Shown piece after piece: positions 1 to 12,602 of a stretch of DNA of 64,000 nt. The stretch spans positions 5,580,001 to 5,644,000 of the forward strand of contig NW_025408669.1 of the NCBI RefSeq assembly GCF_020360975.1, given 5' to 3'. Every line of letters starts with the position of its first letter. Position 1 is the stretch's first letter. The stretch comes from Hirsutella rhossiliensis (taxonomy: Eukaryota > Ascomycota > Sordariomycetes > Hypocreales > Ophiocordycipitaceae). The notes under the pieces were generated by a model, which did not search any database, was not told where the DNA came from, and worked only from the letters and a program-made list of their open reading frames with translations. The translations under genes were made by a program, and so were the position numbers.

Positions 1-535
1 CTATAATAGGGCGTACGAATAAGGGGCCTAAAGACCGTCGAATATAAATACTACGGCTAAGGAAAGACTAAGAGACGAATTTCTAGACGAACCCCTTTAT
101 AGCTAGACTAGCTATATAAGGAAATTTAGGTCGACTAGACCGACGTCTTTAAGGACTAGGAAAGCTTCGTTAGGGTAATAATTTTTATAGACGCCTTTTT
201 AGGGATAGTTTTCCTTTATTTCTTACGGACCTACCTAAGTAAGTATAACTAGTTTGCCTTCTAGGACTTCGTTAACTAAATAAAATCCTACTTCGGCTAT
301 AAGGTAAAGAAGATACGGTTTAATAGAGAGCTATTTATAAAGGATATCTTAAATTAGCTTCGAAAAAGGGGCATTTTACCCCTTCTATTAACACTAAATA
401 CCTAGGCCTAGAATAAAGGGGCAGAAAGATTAGGGGGTGCTATAATAGAAAGGGCCTATATAATAAGACTTACTATAAAGCTTCCCTACGACCTTTAGAG
501 GGAAGTCGTTAAGACCGCTTATTACCTTTAGAACC
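1..535 (+). pseudogene. Copia element 1: integrase relic
   Basis: Plus-strand reading, with RIP stops ignored, gives the C-terminal half of a Ty1/copia integrase. The relic of the GAAER-type motif and the following helix (an LPxDLWREVVKTAxYL pattern) lies at about 420-530. Integrase would insert the element cDNA into the host chromosome. The element starts left of the window, so its 5' LTR and gag are not seen. The reading continues after the insertion at 536-1102 with no loss of element sequence. The same region occurs in copies 2 (minus, around 9.6-10.1 kb) and 3 (17.0-17.9 kb). RIP has destroyed the frame. Confidence 0.85.
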
Positions 536-689
536 TATAAGGAACGGTGTTCCTACTATAAATAAAGCAGCTATAATATACTCTCCCGATTATATAAGCC
601 AATAAGTAGTATATTAATTATAGACAAAATCTCATCCTATAGAGCAAGAATCGCTCGTCATTTTACATGTCATTATGCATTAAACGGGT

Positions 690-769
690 TGCCGGTTATC
701 GTACAATCGGGAATCGAAGGAACAGAGCTAGCTTGGAATGCTAGCTAAGACCTCTTAAGAACACCGGCA
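690..769 (-). pseudogene. tRNA-Gly(UCC)-like sequence
   Basis: On the minus strand a perfect 7-bp outer stem (tgccggt / accggca) encloses a 5-bp anticodon-type stem (ctagc / gctag) with a 7-nt loop attccaa. The anticodon position reads TCC, preceded by T and followed by A as in real tRNAs. A TTCGATT T-loop follows, but the T-stem does not pair and about nine extra bases separate it from the acceptor stem. It is therefore a tRNA-derived module or degenerate gene inside the 536-1102 insertion, not a convincing functional tRNA. Confidence 0.4.
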
Positions 770-913
770 CGACCAACCTCCTCTAAACACGAATATCAGT
801 AGAACCAAGACACTTCCAGATTCACTCGAGATATCACGGAATTCCTCAGTCTCAGGGCTATACGGCAGCCTAAATCTGGTCCCGAAAGGTTCTTCCGTTC
901 AGCTACAATTGTC

Positions 914-921
914 TATATAAG
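914..921 (+). promoter_or_regulatory. TATA-like box in insertion
   Basis: TATATAAG is followed about 35-90 bp later by a CAAC- and pyrimidine-rich stretch typical of fungal transcription starts and 5' leaders. If the 567-bp insert is LTR-like, this would be its U3/R promoter. No ORF follows; copia 1 resumes at 1109. Confidence 0.35.
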
Positions 922-1108
922 ACAGCATGTCCGCTGGTAGATAGATAAAAAATCATCAACTTCAACACCTCTTCCACACACCAATACACTACCAATAAAT
1001 TCCGTTGAAAATCCTACCTTATACTCCTTCTTCCCCTCTATCACGTAGTCTTACGTGATTTCTTGATTTCCCAAAATTCCGCTTTTGCTCATATACCTTA
1101 AGAGAACC

Positions 1109-3640
1109 GGACCTTAAGGGACCCTAGGGGCCTAAGGGACTATAAGAACGTAGAGACCCTTATTAAGACCTAAGGAATAGACTAGAAATCCCTACTCGAG
1201 CTCTTTACGAAACAGAGGGCCTCGCTAGCCTACCTTTATACCTATAGCTATAAGGTATACGCTATAACTACCGATATATAGCTAAAAAGGAAGAAGAAAA
1301 GAAAGCTTAATCTTAGAGCCTTTATTAGTTACCTCGTCGGCTATAATTCTATAAATATCTTCTAGATCTAGATTCCTCTTTTACGGAAGGTTATTTCGAC
1401 TAGGGATATAATTTTTGATGAATCTAGCTTCTTTAATAGAAAGAGGGATTAATAGCCCCTCTTAGTATTATAACGTTAGCTAATTTAAAAGATTTAAATC
1501 CCCCCTTCCTAATAGTCTAAAGAAGAGGCCCTAGATAAGGAAATAGAAAAAGAAACCGACGTTAAAGTAGTCGAGGATAACGCCGACTTTAAAGAAGAGG
1601 AAGCTACTAGATTAGATAATCTAGATAAAGAAGGAAACTATAGGAAAGCGGTAGAGCTAAAATACGCCTACCTCCCTACGCTTCCTCCTACGTAAGAAGA
1701 AGATCTAAAAGCAGCTTTCTCTATTAGTCTTCCCGTCTCGACCCCTAAGGGGGTAGGAAAGGCACCTCTCTTAAAGGATTACCCGGCTGCCTTTTTATCC
1801 CTACTTCGAGAAGTAAAGGAAGGTATAAGGCCCGATATAAAAGAAGACTAGTTTCTCCCTTATTTTAATCGTTTTTCTAACTTTTATCTAATACTTATAA
1901 AAGACGGTTCCTATAGAGTATTTATAGTAGGCTAGCCTTTTAAGCCTCTATTAGTAAGGAAGGTATATAAAAGAGACCTCCCGGACCTACTAGTAAACTA
2001 AAAGTAGCTAGAAAGACACCCTTTTAGAGACTAGTTTTTCTAGGCCTAGAAAGACTACTTAGCCTTATACGAAGAGATAGGGTCTTTTAAAGAGGTCCTT
2101 AAGGAAAAAGTAAGAGGAAAACAGGTCCTTAGCTATAAGTAGGTCTTTATCTATAAGACTAATAAATATAGCTTCCTTTAAAAGTTTAAAGCCCGGCTAG
2201 TTATTTATAGGAACTAGTAAGAAAAAGGGGATCTTCTTACTAAGGCAACTACCTTAGTAGGAATATCTTTTTAGACCCTTATAGCTATAGTAGTAGAATT
2301 CGACCTCGAGCTCGATTAGATAGATATAGTTAACGCCTTTATTAACTACTTACTTAAGGAGGAAGAAGTTATCTATATACGCTTTCTACTAGGCTTTTAA
2401 TAGCTAGGAAAGGTTCTATAGCTTAGGAAAGCTCTATACGGACTACGAAGATTACCCTTTCTTTAGCAATAGTATTTAATAGGTTCCCTTAAAGCCCTAG
2501 GCTTTAAGAAAGTCCCTTAGGAACCGTATATAATATAGAAGGGTAAAATCATAGTCTTCTTTTACGTCGACGATATTATTTAGGCCTACCTAAAAGAGGA
2601 AGAAGTAACTACTAGGGAGGCTATAAAAGGCCTATAATAAAGGTATAAGATAACTAAGCTAAGGGAGCTAAAGTAGTTCCTAGGGATACGAATCCTTTAG
2701 AATAAATCCTAATAAACTATCTAGCTTACCTAGGACGCCTATATCGATAAGGTCGCTTATAAATTCCTCCTTAATTCCCTCGATAAGAAGCTTCCTTCTA
2801 CGCCTATATTAAATAAAGAGCTTTTACCTAATCTATCCTTTTAAGCTAGGGAGTAAGAGAAATACTAATATTAATAGAAGGTAGGCTCCCTGCTTTTTTT
2901 AACTATTTCTATAAGACCGGATATCTCTTTTACGGTCTCTCGGCTAGCTAGGTATAACTAGAATCCTAGCCCTAGGTATTAAGAAGTAGTAGATAGAGCT
3001 ATCCTTTATCTCTATTTAACGAGATTATATAGTCTACGCTTAAGAGGGTAGGGAAGGAAACTAGCTACCGAAATCTTCCTTTATTTAAGCGATTCGTCCT
3101 TTACGGATAATTTATTAAATAGAAAGAGCTTATAGGGGTATATTATATCCCTTTTTAGAGGAACTATTACTAAGAGAGCTTCGAAGTAAGCTACCGTTAT
3201 AACTTTAAGTATAGAGGTAGAGCTACTAGCTCTTTTAGAAGCGTTAAAAGAAGCGATTTTCCTTAGCTAGCTACTAATATCTTTATAACTATAAATTCCG
3301 TCCCTATTAGCTATAAAATATAATAATATATAGACTATACGAATTCTTATAGAGGAAAATAGTAAGCTATCGACCTAGCTACGATATATTAATATATACT
3401 AGTATTAGTTATACTAAGAGGTCTAAAGGGGACTAATTTCTATTTATTAGGTTCTAATAGTATTAATAAAAGCTAACGGTCTTATAAAGCCCTTACTAAA
3501 GTAGAAGCTAGCTATCTTTTTATAGTAAATTAAGCTAGAAGATATTTAAGAAAACCTATCCTTTAAGGCCCGCCTTAAGAGTCTACGAGAGGAGCTAATA
3601 GCCTATATAAGAAGGTAACGTCTATAGCTAAAGAAAAGGA
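1109..3640 (+). pseudogene. Copia element 1: integrase end, RT and RNase H relic
   Basis: Copia pol continues here. The GCKAY...GYLVGY linker is readable near 1235-1350. The reverse transcriptase includes an ALYGLR relic (2431-2448) and the catalytic YVDD box, which is intact at 2563-2574. RNase H and the C-terminal tail end near 3640. RT copies element RNA into DNA in the particle. Stops are nearly all TAA/TAG where CAA, CAG or TGG would stand. ATG codons read ATA. The relative copy on the minus strand (7.1-9.8 kb) is closely similar, which supports the family call. Confidence 0.9.
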
Positions 3641-3895
3641 AGAGGTTTTTCCCTTTAGAGGGCCCCCTATTTAATTAGGTTTTTCCCTTCTAAGAAGGCC
3701 CCCTTTCTTATAGGACTTTCCCCTCTTTAGGCCCCTTTTCCTTAAGTAGGTCTAAAAGAGCCTAGGGACCTAAAAGGGCCCCTGCTTTCTTTAAGTAAAG
3801 GGAGAAGTATAGAGCTAAGAACCTCTTCTATACGCTTACTAGCCTAAAGCCGTATTAGCTATACCCTTAAGGGGCAGGCTATAGCTAAGGGGATA

Positions 3896-4382
3896 TATCG
3901 CGAAGCGTAGCCTAATTTTATAGTTCTCGGAGATATCCCTTAGTAAGAGGGACCTAGGAAGCTAAAAAAACACCCGGTATAGAAGAAGGAAGAAGGAGCT
4001 AAAAAGAGGTATAGAAAGGAGGGTAGGGGTATAAGGGGAAGTAGAAGTAGAAATAGCTTCCTATAAAGGTAGCGAGAGATAAAACGGATATACTAGTAAC
4101 GGCTAGAAAGGAGGGGAAAAACTAGTAAAAAGCTCGGTAGTTAAAAGGATATTAGTAGCTTCTTTAAGTAGGATCTTCTTTATTAATTAAGATGCTAGAC
4201 GGGTATAAAGAGGGGCGTTAGATAAAGGAAAGAAAGAGAATTAAGGCAATATAATAATTACTCCCTTACCTTTATTACTGCCCCCGTAAGAATTAAATCT
4301 TTCTACCCTACCTATCTAACCCCTTACTTTTAATTTTACCTTTATATATTTTTACGTACTTTTTATATCTCTCTTTACGAGA
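3896..4382 (+). repeat. Copia element 1: 3' LTR
   Basis: About 487 bp matching the 476-bp LTRs of copia 2 and the 485-bp LTR at 24011. It is preceded by a purine run (ctaagggga) serving as polypurine tract. The left terminus TATCGCG would have been TG before RIP. Gypsy G1 sequence starts directly at 4383, so this is the right boundary of the insertion of copia 1 into G1. Confidence 0.85.
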
Positions 4383-6381
4383 AATATAGCTTATAGCCTT
4401 TATATATATTACTAATAAGATTTTAGTATACTATTATATTATTTATACTATACTTATACTTTTTTATATTTATAAACTCTATAGTTTAAGTATATATATT
4501 TATTATAATCTTCTTTATTATATTTAACTTATTATATAAGTCTTTAAAAGATTAAGGGTTTAAATACCTTAAAGTAAGTAGTATTATACTATTTCTTTAT
4601 TTTAGTATATTTATAGATTTTATATATCTTTAAAAGATATCTCGTTAATAAACTATAGTTATTATAGTATTTAAGTAGTATACTATAATTAGGTTCTAAT
4701 AATATAACTTAGTCGTCTAAGTAGCGTTAATCGATTTTCTAGTAGTTTAGTTTTATACTTAGGTAGGGTTTTAAAAGTACTTATCCTTTAAACTTAACTA
4801 AGAAAGCGTTATATTATACTTTTATTTAAAAGTATATTATATAGTCTAAGTAAACGTATAATATCTATTAAATTTATTTATAGTACTTATAAGTAAGTAG
4901 TATTTATAAATCGTATTTAAATTCTCCTTATAGTTACTATTCTTATTATAGAGCTATAAAAGTATTAACTATAGTAATAGCTATAGTATAGTCTCCTTTA
5001 TATAGTACTAGTTAATATTAAATTAATATAGCTTATTAGTTTTATATAAGAATTTAAGATATTTATTAGGTTTTAATTTTAAGTATTTCTTTAAATTCTT
5101 TAAAGTATAAAGTATATTCTTTAATTATAGTATTTTCCGTTAATAGTAAGGGTAGTAGTATAAGTTCGTTCTTATCTTTTATTTCTCTAGGTATTTCTTA
5201 TTCTTTAAAGCTTATATTATTAATACTTTATTATTTCTCCTTAAATTATTATCTAAGTTTTATAAGTATAAGAGCTATATATTTATCTTCTTTATTATAT
5301 TATTTATAGACTACCTATTACTATTATTAATTTTTATTTTATATATCTTCTTAGAATCGTTTACTATTCTTCTTAATTTAGTCTTAAAAGACTCCTTTAA
5401 AATAAGGGTATTTTAGTTCTATAAATTTAACTTATTTCTATATTTTAAGATCCCTTTATTATATTATAATAAAGGTTATTTTAAGTAGCTTTAAGAACTA
5501 TTTAGTATTATTCTTATTACTTAGGCATACTATATATTTATTATTATAGTATATAGTTTTACTAAGAAGTTTATACTTTAGTTCCTACCTATTAATAGCG
5601 TTTAGGTATTTCTTACCTTTTAAGGCTAGTACTTAATAAGTTTTCTTATCCTTATAAGGTTCTTTATATTCCTTAAAGTAATATCTAAGTTTCCTATAAT
5701 TAAAATACTTTCCTTTACCTTTTTATATTATACTTAAACCTATTAGTCTAGGATTTATTATATATACCTAAGCTATTTATATTTCGCGCTTTTTCTTATA
5801 GTTAGTACGTTAGCTAAAGTTATTTTTATAGGAAAGGTTTTAGTTTCCTCTTTCTTATTTCTTTTCTTAGTATCGCGTATACTATCTATTATTAATTTAT
5901 ACTACTATAGTAATATTATTTAAGAGGCCGTTAAGTCTATCTTCCTTATAAAGTTCGTCCTTAACTTCTTCCTTAAGTCTATCGTAGAATTATAATATAA
6001 AGGGTTCGTTGTCTTATTTAAGTTTTAAGGTAACTTAATAGAATTTAATAGTATAGTTTAATACTAAGGTCTTTTATTAAAGTTCTTAAAGTTTCTATTT
6101 AGCTTCTTATTCTTTATTAGTTATTTTAAATACCTTAGTAATAGCTTCTTTAAATCCTTAGAAACTAGTAAAGACTTTATCTATTTCGCTATTTTATTAT
6201 ACTAGTTAGTTATTAAGATAGTCCCTTATAATAGGTTTAAACTAAGTAAGTATTATTTTAAATAAATAATTTCTTATATAAAGTACCTTTTTAACTAAGT
6301 TCGAAAGTTTTATTAAGTAAAACTAATAGTAAGCCTTAAGTTAAGTAAGAAAGTCTTAAAGAGTACTATAAGTACTATTAA
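4383..6381 (-). pseudogene. Gypsy G1: gag relic
   Basis: Minus-strand reading gives a Ty3/gypsy Gag. It has a long capsid-type region (about 5.8-6.3 kb, with FxxYDxLKEEVKDELY-like text) followed by a zinc-knuckle relic near 5660-5715, in which Cys and His now read Tyr (TGT/CAT to TAT). Gag would form the virus-like particle and bind element RNA. Its N-terminal part continues beyond copia 2 at 13084. The downstream pol would lie left of copia 1, outside the window. The segment thus lies between two copia insertions in opposite orientation. It is very AT-rich and inactive. Confidence 0.75.
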
Positions 6382-6386
6382 ATAGT

Positions 6387-6862
6387 TCTTATAAAGAGAG
6401 ATATAAGAAGTATATAAAAATATATAAAGGTAAAATTAAAAGTAAGGGGTCGGATAGGTAAGGTAGAGAGATTTAATTCTTATAGGGGCAATAATTATAG
6501 TAGGGGATTAATTATTATATTACCTTAATTCTCTTTCTTTCTTCTATCTAACGCCCTTTTTTATACCTATTTAGTATCTTAATTAATAAAGAAGATCCTA
6601 CTTAAAGAATCTACTAATATCCTCTTAACTACTAAGCTTTTTACCGGTTTTTCCCCTCCTTTCTAGCTATTGCTAGTATATCCGTCTTATCTTTCGCTAC
6701 CTCTATAAGAAGCTATCGCTACTTTTACTTCCCCTTTTACCCCTACCCTCCTCTCTATACCTCCTTTTAGCTCCTTCCTTAAAACCTATTTTTTAGCTTC
6801 CTAGGTCCCTCGTGCTAAGGGATATCTCTAAGAACTACGAAATTAGGCTACGCTTCGCAATA
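6387..6862 (-). repeat. Copia 2: 3' LTR
   Basis: Equal in length to the 5' LTR at 12603-13078. The element-side boundary is marked by the purine tract ctaagggggtg read on the minus strand, next to TATTGCGAAGCG. The outer end abuts TSD ATAGT. Confidence 0.88.
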
Positions 6863-9800
6863 CACCCCCTTAGCTATAGCCTGCCCTTATAGAAAGGGTA
6901 AAGCTAAATACCTAGGCCGGTAATAGAGGAGGTCTTAGTCTATACTTATCCCCTACTTAAGAAATCCGGGTTTTAGCCCTAGGCTCTTTTAGACCTACTT
7001 TAGGAAAAAGGGGCCTTAAGGAAGATATTAAGTCCTATAAGAAAGGGGGGCTTCTCTAAGGATAAGTCCTTAAAAAGGGGGCCTTTAAGAAGAATAAGTC
7101 TTAATTAAGCTAAGGGCCCTCCTCTAGGATAAGTCTTAATTCCTATCTTTAGCGATAGACGTCTCCTTCCTCCTATATACCATTAGCTCCTCTTATAGAC
7201 TCTTAAGGCGGGCTTTTAAGGATAGCTTCTCTTAAACGTCTTCTAGCCTAATTTACTATAAAAAGACAGCTAGCTTCTACTTTAGTAAGGGCTTCGTAAG
7301 ACTATTAGCTTTTATCGTTGCCGTTAGAACCTAATAAATAGAAATAAGTCCCCTTTAGACCTCTTAGTATAACTAATACTAATAGATATCGATATACTAT
7401 AGCTAGGTTAATAGCTTTACGTTTTCTATTAGAATTTATATAGTTTATATATTATTATATTCTATAGCTAATAGGGTCGGAATTTATAGTTATAGAGATA
7501 TTAGTAGCCGGCTAAGGAAAATCGCTTCTTTTAACGCTTTTAAAAGAGCTAGTAGCTCTACCTCCGTGCTTAAAGTTATAATAGTAGCTTACTTTAAAGC
7601 TCTCTAAGTAATAGTTCCTCTAAAAAGGGATATAATATACCCCTATAAGCTCTTTCTATCTAATAAATTATTTATAAAGGACGAATCGCTTAAATAAAGG
7701 AAGATTTCGGCAGCTTATTTCCTTCCCTACCCTCTTAGGCGTAGACTATATAATCTTATTAAATAGAGATAAAGGATAGCTTTATTTACTACTTCTTAAT
7801 ACCTAGGGCTAGGATTCTAGTTATACCTAGCTAGCTAGGAGACTATAAACGAGATATCTAGTCTAGTAGAAATAGCTAAAAAAAGTAAGGAGTCTACCTT
7901 TTATTAATATTAGTATTTCTCTTACTCCCTAGCTTAAAAGGACGGATTAAGTAAAAGCTCTTTATCTAATATAGGTATAGAGGGAAGCTTCTTATTAAGG
8001 GAATTAGGGAGGAATTTATAAGCGACCTTATCGATATAAGCGTCCTAGGTAAGCTAGATAGTCCGTTAGTACCTATTTTAAAGGATTCGTATCCCTAGGA
8101 ACTACTTTAGCTCCCCTAGCCTAGTTATCTTATACCTTTATTATAGGCCTTATATAGCCTCCCTAGTAATAGCCTCTTCCTCTTTTAGGTAGGCCTAGAT
8201 AATATCGTCGACGTAAAAGAAGACTATAACTTTACCCTTCTATATTATATACGGTTCTTAAGGGACTTTCGTAAAGCCTAGGGCTTTAAGGGAACCTATT
8301 AAATACTATTACTAAAGAAGGGGTAATCTTCGTAGTCTATATAGAGCTTTCCTAAGCTATAGAACCTTTCCTAGCTATTAGAAACTAAGAGGAAGTTATA
8401 TATAGATAACTTCTTCTTCTTTAAGGGGGTAGTTAACGAAGGTATTAACTATATCTATCTAATCGAGCTTAAGGTCGAATTCTACTACTATAGCTATAAG
8501 GGTCCGAAAAGATATCCCTACTAAGGTAGTTACCTTAGTAAGAAGATCCCCCTTTTCTTACTAGTTCCTATAGATAACTAGCTAGGCTTTATACTTTTAA
8601 AGGAAGCTATATTTATTAGTCTTATAGATAAAGACCTATTTATAGCTAAGGACCTATTTTCCTCTTACTTTTTCCTTAAGGACCTCTTTAAAAGACCCTA
8701 TTTCTTTATATAAGGCTAGGTAGTCTTTCTAGGCCTAGAAAAACTAGTCTCTTAAAGGGTGTTTTTCTAGCTGCTTTTAGTTTACTAGTAGGTTTAGGAG
8801 GTCTCTTTTATATACCTTCCTTACTAATAGCTATAGCTTAAAGAGCCGGCTTACTATAAATACTTTATAGGAACCGTCTTTTATAGGCGTTAGATAAAAG
8901 TCGGAAAAATAATTAAAATAAGGGAGAGGTTAGTCTTCTTTTATATCGGGCCCTATACCTTCCTTTACTTCTCGAAGTAGGGATAAAAAGGCAGCCTAGG
9001 TAATCCTTTAAGAGAGGTGCCTTTCCGACCCCCTTAGGGGTTAAGATAGGAAGACTAACTAAAAAAGCTACTTCTAGATCTTCTTCTTATTTTATAAGAG
9101 GAGGCGTAGGAAGGTAGGCGTATTCTAGCTCTACCGCTTTCCTATAGTCTCCTTCTTTATCTAGATTATTTAATCTAGTAGCTTCCTCTTCTTCTTTAAA
9201 GTCGGCGTTATCCTCGACTACTTTAACGTTAGTTTCTTCTTTTATTTCCTTATCTAAGACCTCTTCTTAAGACTATTAGGAAGGGGGGATTTAGATCTTC
9301 TAAATTAGCTAACGTTAAGAAAGTAAGAAGGGCTATTAATCCTTCTTTCTATTAAAGAAGCTAGATTCGTCGAAAATTATATCCCTAGTTAAAATAACCT
9401 TCTATAAAAGAGTAATCTAGATCTAGAAGATATTTATAGAATTATAACTAATAAGGTAACTAATAAAGGCTCTAAGATTAAGCTTTCTTTTCTTCTTCCT
9501 TTTTAGCTATATATTAGTAGTTATAGCGTATACCCTATAGCTATAGGCACGAAGGTAGGCCAGCGAGGCCCTCCTTTTTATAAAGAGCTCGAGGGGAGAT
9601 TTCTAGTCTATTCCTTAGGTAGTCCCTCTAAGGGTCCGGTTCTATAAGTAATAGGCGGTCTTAACGACCTCCCTTTAAAGGTTATAGGGAAGCCTTATAG
9701 TAAGTTATATTATATAGGCCCTTTTTATTATAGCACCCCCTAATCTTTCTATTCCTCCGTTCTAGGCCTAGGTATTCGGTGCTAATAGGAGGGGTAAAAT

Positions 9801-12009
9801 ACCCCTTTTTTAAAGCTAATTTAAGATATCTTTTATAAATAGCTCTCTATTAAACCGTATCTTCTTTACCTTATAGCTAAAGTAGGATTTTATTTAGTTA
9901 ATAAAGTCTTAAAGGGCAAACTAGTTATACTTACTTAGGTAGGTCTATAAGAAATAAGGGAAAACTATCCCTAAAAAAGCGTCTATAAAAAACATTACCT
10001 TAATAAAGCTTTCTTAGTTCCTAGAGACGTCGGTTTAATCGACCTAAATTTCCTTATACGGCTAGTCCGGCCGTAAAGGGGTCCGTTTAGAAATTTATCT
10101 TTAAGTCTTTCCTTAGCTATAGTATTCGCATTTAACGGTCTTTAGGCCCCTTATTTATACGCCCTATTATTAGCCTAGCTTATATAAAGCTAAGGGGCCC
10201 GGGTAACTAAGTCGTACGTACTAAAGAAGACCGTCTCCTTAGGCTACTAAAAGGGGGTCCTTTATAATAGACCTATTCCTCTTAGTAAGGAAAGCTAACT
10301 TCTTTAGTAGTTCCTTCCTATAAATAGGTTAGAATTTAAAAATAAATTAACCGAATTTTTCCTCGATAAGCCTAATAGTTTAATTCTTTTAGACTAGCCT
10401 TATAGGCTTAGACGTTATATTCTAGAAGATTCCTTCCTCTTAAAGAAGGCGGAAGGAAATTAAGCTTACTAAAAATCGAGGGTAAAAAGCTACCCTTTTT
10501 CGTTAAAGAGTTTATATAGTCCCGTTAGGTAATTTTATCGTAAAATTCACCCTTCTATACCCCTCTATCTATATAGTTAATTCCCTAGTAATAAGGTATT
10601 CCCTCTATGCCTTCTTAAAGGACCGGAATTATAAGAGTATATTATAGATATTAAGGGAAGTACTAAATTTAAGGATAGCTAATTTTTATAGGGGATAATA
10701 GGAGGGTCCTAATAGGTAGTCTTACTAATCTATAGGGAAGATAAATACTAGATTTACTATACTAATAATTCTTCCTTAAATTTACGGCTAAAATAAGGGT
10801 AGTAGTATTAGTTACTATTTCTTAGTAACCCGAATCTCGTCTATCTTCTTCTATAACGAGGGGTCCTCCTTAAGAGACTATTATATTATTTCTTATAGCC
10901 TCTATAAAGGGTTAAATCTATTAGGTCGGTTTTCCTCGAAGACCTATTACTATTATAATAACTAATAGCCTAGGGATTTATAGGCTAGGCAGCTGTTTCG
11001 TCGTCTAGTCTTTTACTTCTTTAAGGAATCCTTGTCCTGATCTAGAAGGTCTGCTTAAAAACCCCCCCTTTTTACCCCTTATTACTAATTTTAACGAGGT
11101 TCGATTTTAACTAGTTCCCTGATTTTTTAACTAACGGACTAAAAGGTCTATTAGGGGACTAGTCGGGCCGGACGGACTAATAGGGCCGGGCCCGGAGTAG
11201 TAGGCGGAGCTAGGGCCGGGACTAAGGCAGCCGTTAAAGATAGGGTTAAGGTTCTTAAAGGAGGTAGAGCCGGAGGGGCAATAGCTATAGCAGTAGTAGT
11301 AGTAGCGGGAACCGTAGTAATAGGGGCTATAGCAGCTATAGAGGTAGTAGGTCGAGCCGTCTAGGTCGAGTGCTATTTACGAAGGAATATAACTACTTAC
11401 TATTATACTTTAGTAGCCTCTTTATCTAGTTCCTAGCTAGCCTCTTAAAAGATAGTTAAGTAAACGTTACTAATAAGCTTTATTAGTAGAGATATATCCT
11501 ATAGCTACTAGCTAGAAAGAGCTTTTATTAGGAAGTATTATTTAGCTTCCTTAAGGATTTCTTCTTACTTAGCTAGCTATAACGAAGCTAGTAGGTTCTT
11601 AGTAGAAAAGGCTCCTAGGTATACCGTATAGGTCTTCTTAATATAGTTAGTTATATAGCCCCTTAAGGGAGCTATTAAGGTCTCGAGCTTTAAAAGCTAC
11701 TACCTAGGAGTCTCTTCCTCTTAAAGAGAGATTAGCTTTATAGTACTAATAGATTCTATTATCGCCTTACGTATAGTAGTTAGTAGCTTCGTCTCGTAGA
11801 GGTACTCCTTTTAGTTACTCTTATAGTCGCTTAAGGTAGTAGAAAAAGCTCTCTACTATATAGAGGTTAGCTCGGAAAAGAGGCTAGCTCCCTCTATAAA
11901 GTCCGTTGCCTTAAGATAAAGAGGGGGCTCGAGAGGGTCCTACTTATTAGAGAAGACTAAATTATAGATAGTTCTATTTATACGAGCCCGTAGCTCCTTT
12001 ACCTACTTA

Positions 12010-12379
12010 TATCACGAAAAAGATATAGCCGCCTATTAGATACAAGCGACAGCGTTAATTAACGTATATAGTATACGCGATATACCCCCTTAGGGATATC
12101 GGGTCAATTCGTCCCGGGATACCTAGATATCCTAGACCGTAGCGGGAATTTTTATATAGGCAGGCCCTATGCTGAAACCGCGCTCAATTGCGCTAGCGGG
12201 ACTCGAACCACGGGCCTTCGGGTAATGCGCGCCAGGCTAGCTAGAAGTGCGTGCGCAGTCACCGGGAAGTTCCCGGAGGGGTAACCCCTCCGCCCGGGCT
12301 TATAACTATCACGAAAAAGATGTGGCCGCCTGTTAGATACAAGCGACAGCGTTAATTAACGCATATAGTATACGCGACA
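12010..12379. mobile_element. TRIM element 1 (mini LTR element with tRNA-like core)
   Basis: Two 73-bp direct terminal repeats (12010-12082 and 12307-12379) flank a 224-bp core. Flanking duplication is actta (12005-12009, 12380-12384). The repeats differ at five positions, and all five are TG-to-TA or CA-to-TA, so they were identical before RIP. The right repeat ends in CA and both start TA (RIPped TG). The core holds, on the minus strand, a perfect pol III B-box (12199-12209) and an A-box-like run (12232-12243), plus a ggaggggtaacccctcc palindrome near 12275. It has no coding capacity and would need another element's proteins. Compare SMART/TRIM elements. Confidence 0.85.
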
Positions 12380-12602
12380 ACTTATCTTAATTATAGGGCT
12401 TTATAAGAATCGTCTTATAGACCGTAGGGATAGTAAAGGAGTCGTTTTTCGATATCGTTATAGAGAGAGGGGGGGTAGAAAAGTTAGTTAAAAATCGGCT
12501 TTTCTAGTAAGAAGGGTAAAAGGGAGCTACGAGGGATATAAGAAAGGTGCTTTTTATAGTAGCTAGAAGGTATAGGAATTCTATTCCTCCTAGGCTTATA
12601 AC

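Larger units (their letters stand above)
536..1102. mobile_element. Un-RIPped 567-bp insertion in copia 1
   Basis: The copia integrase reading is interrupted exactly here. The hexamer agaacc stands on both sides (530-535 and 1103-1108) and only once in copia copy 2, so it is a target-site duplication. Unlike its host element the insert is full of CA and TG. It contains a tRNA-like hairpin set (690-769, minus), a TATA-like box (914-921) and a CAAC/pyrimidine-rich stretch (950-1005) resembling a fungal 5' leader. The ends are not TG...CA, so a solo LTR is not well supported. A SINE-like or other non-autonomous element is an alternative. No coding capacity is seen. Confidence 0.7.

Noticed and set aside
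536..1102. Solo LTR
   Set aside because: Termini are not TG...CA even though this segment is not RIPped, and the duplication is 6 bp; left as an unclassified insertion.
12010..12379. CRISPR-like repeat-spacer-repeat
   Set aside because: Only two repeats of 73 bp with TG...CA-type ends and a target duplication in a eukaryotic genome: a TRIM, not a CRISPR array.
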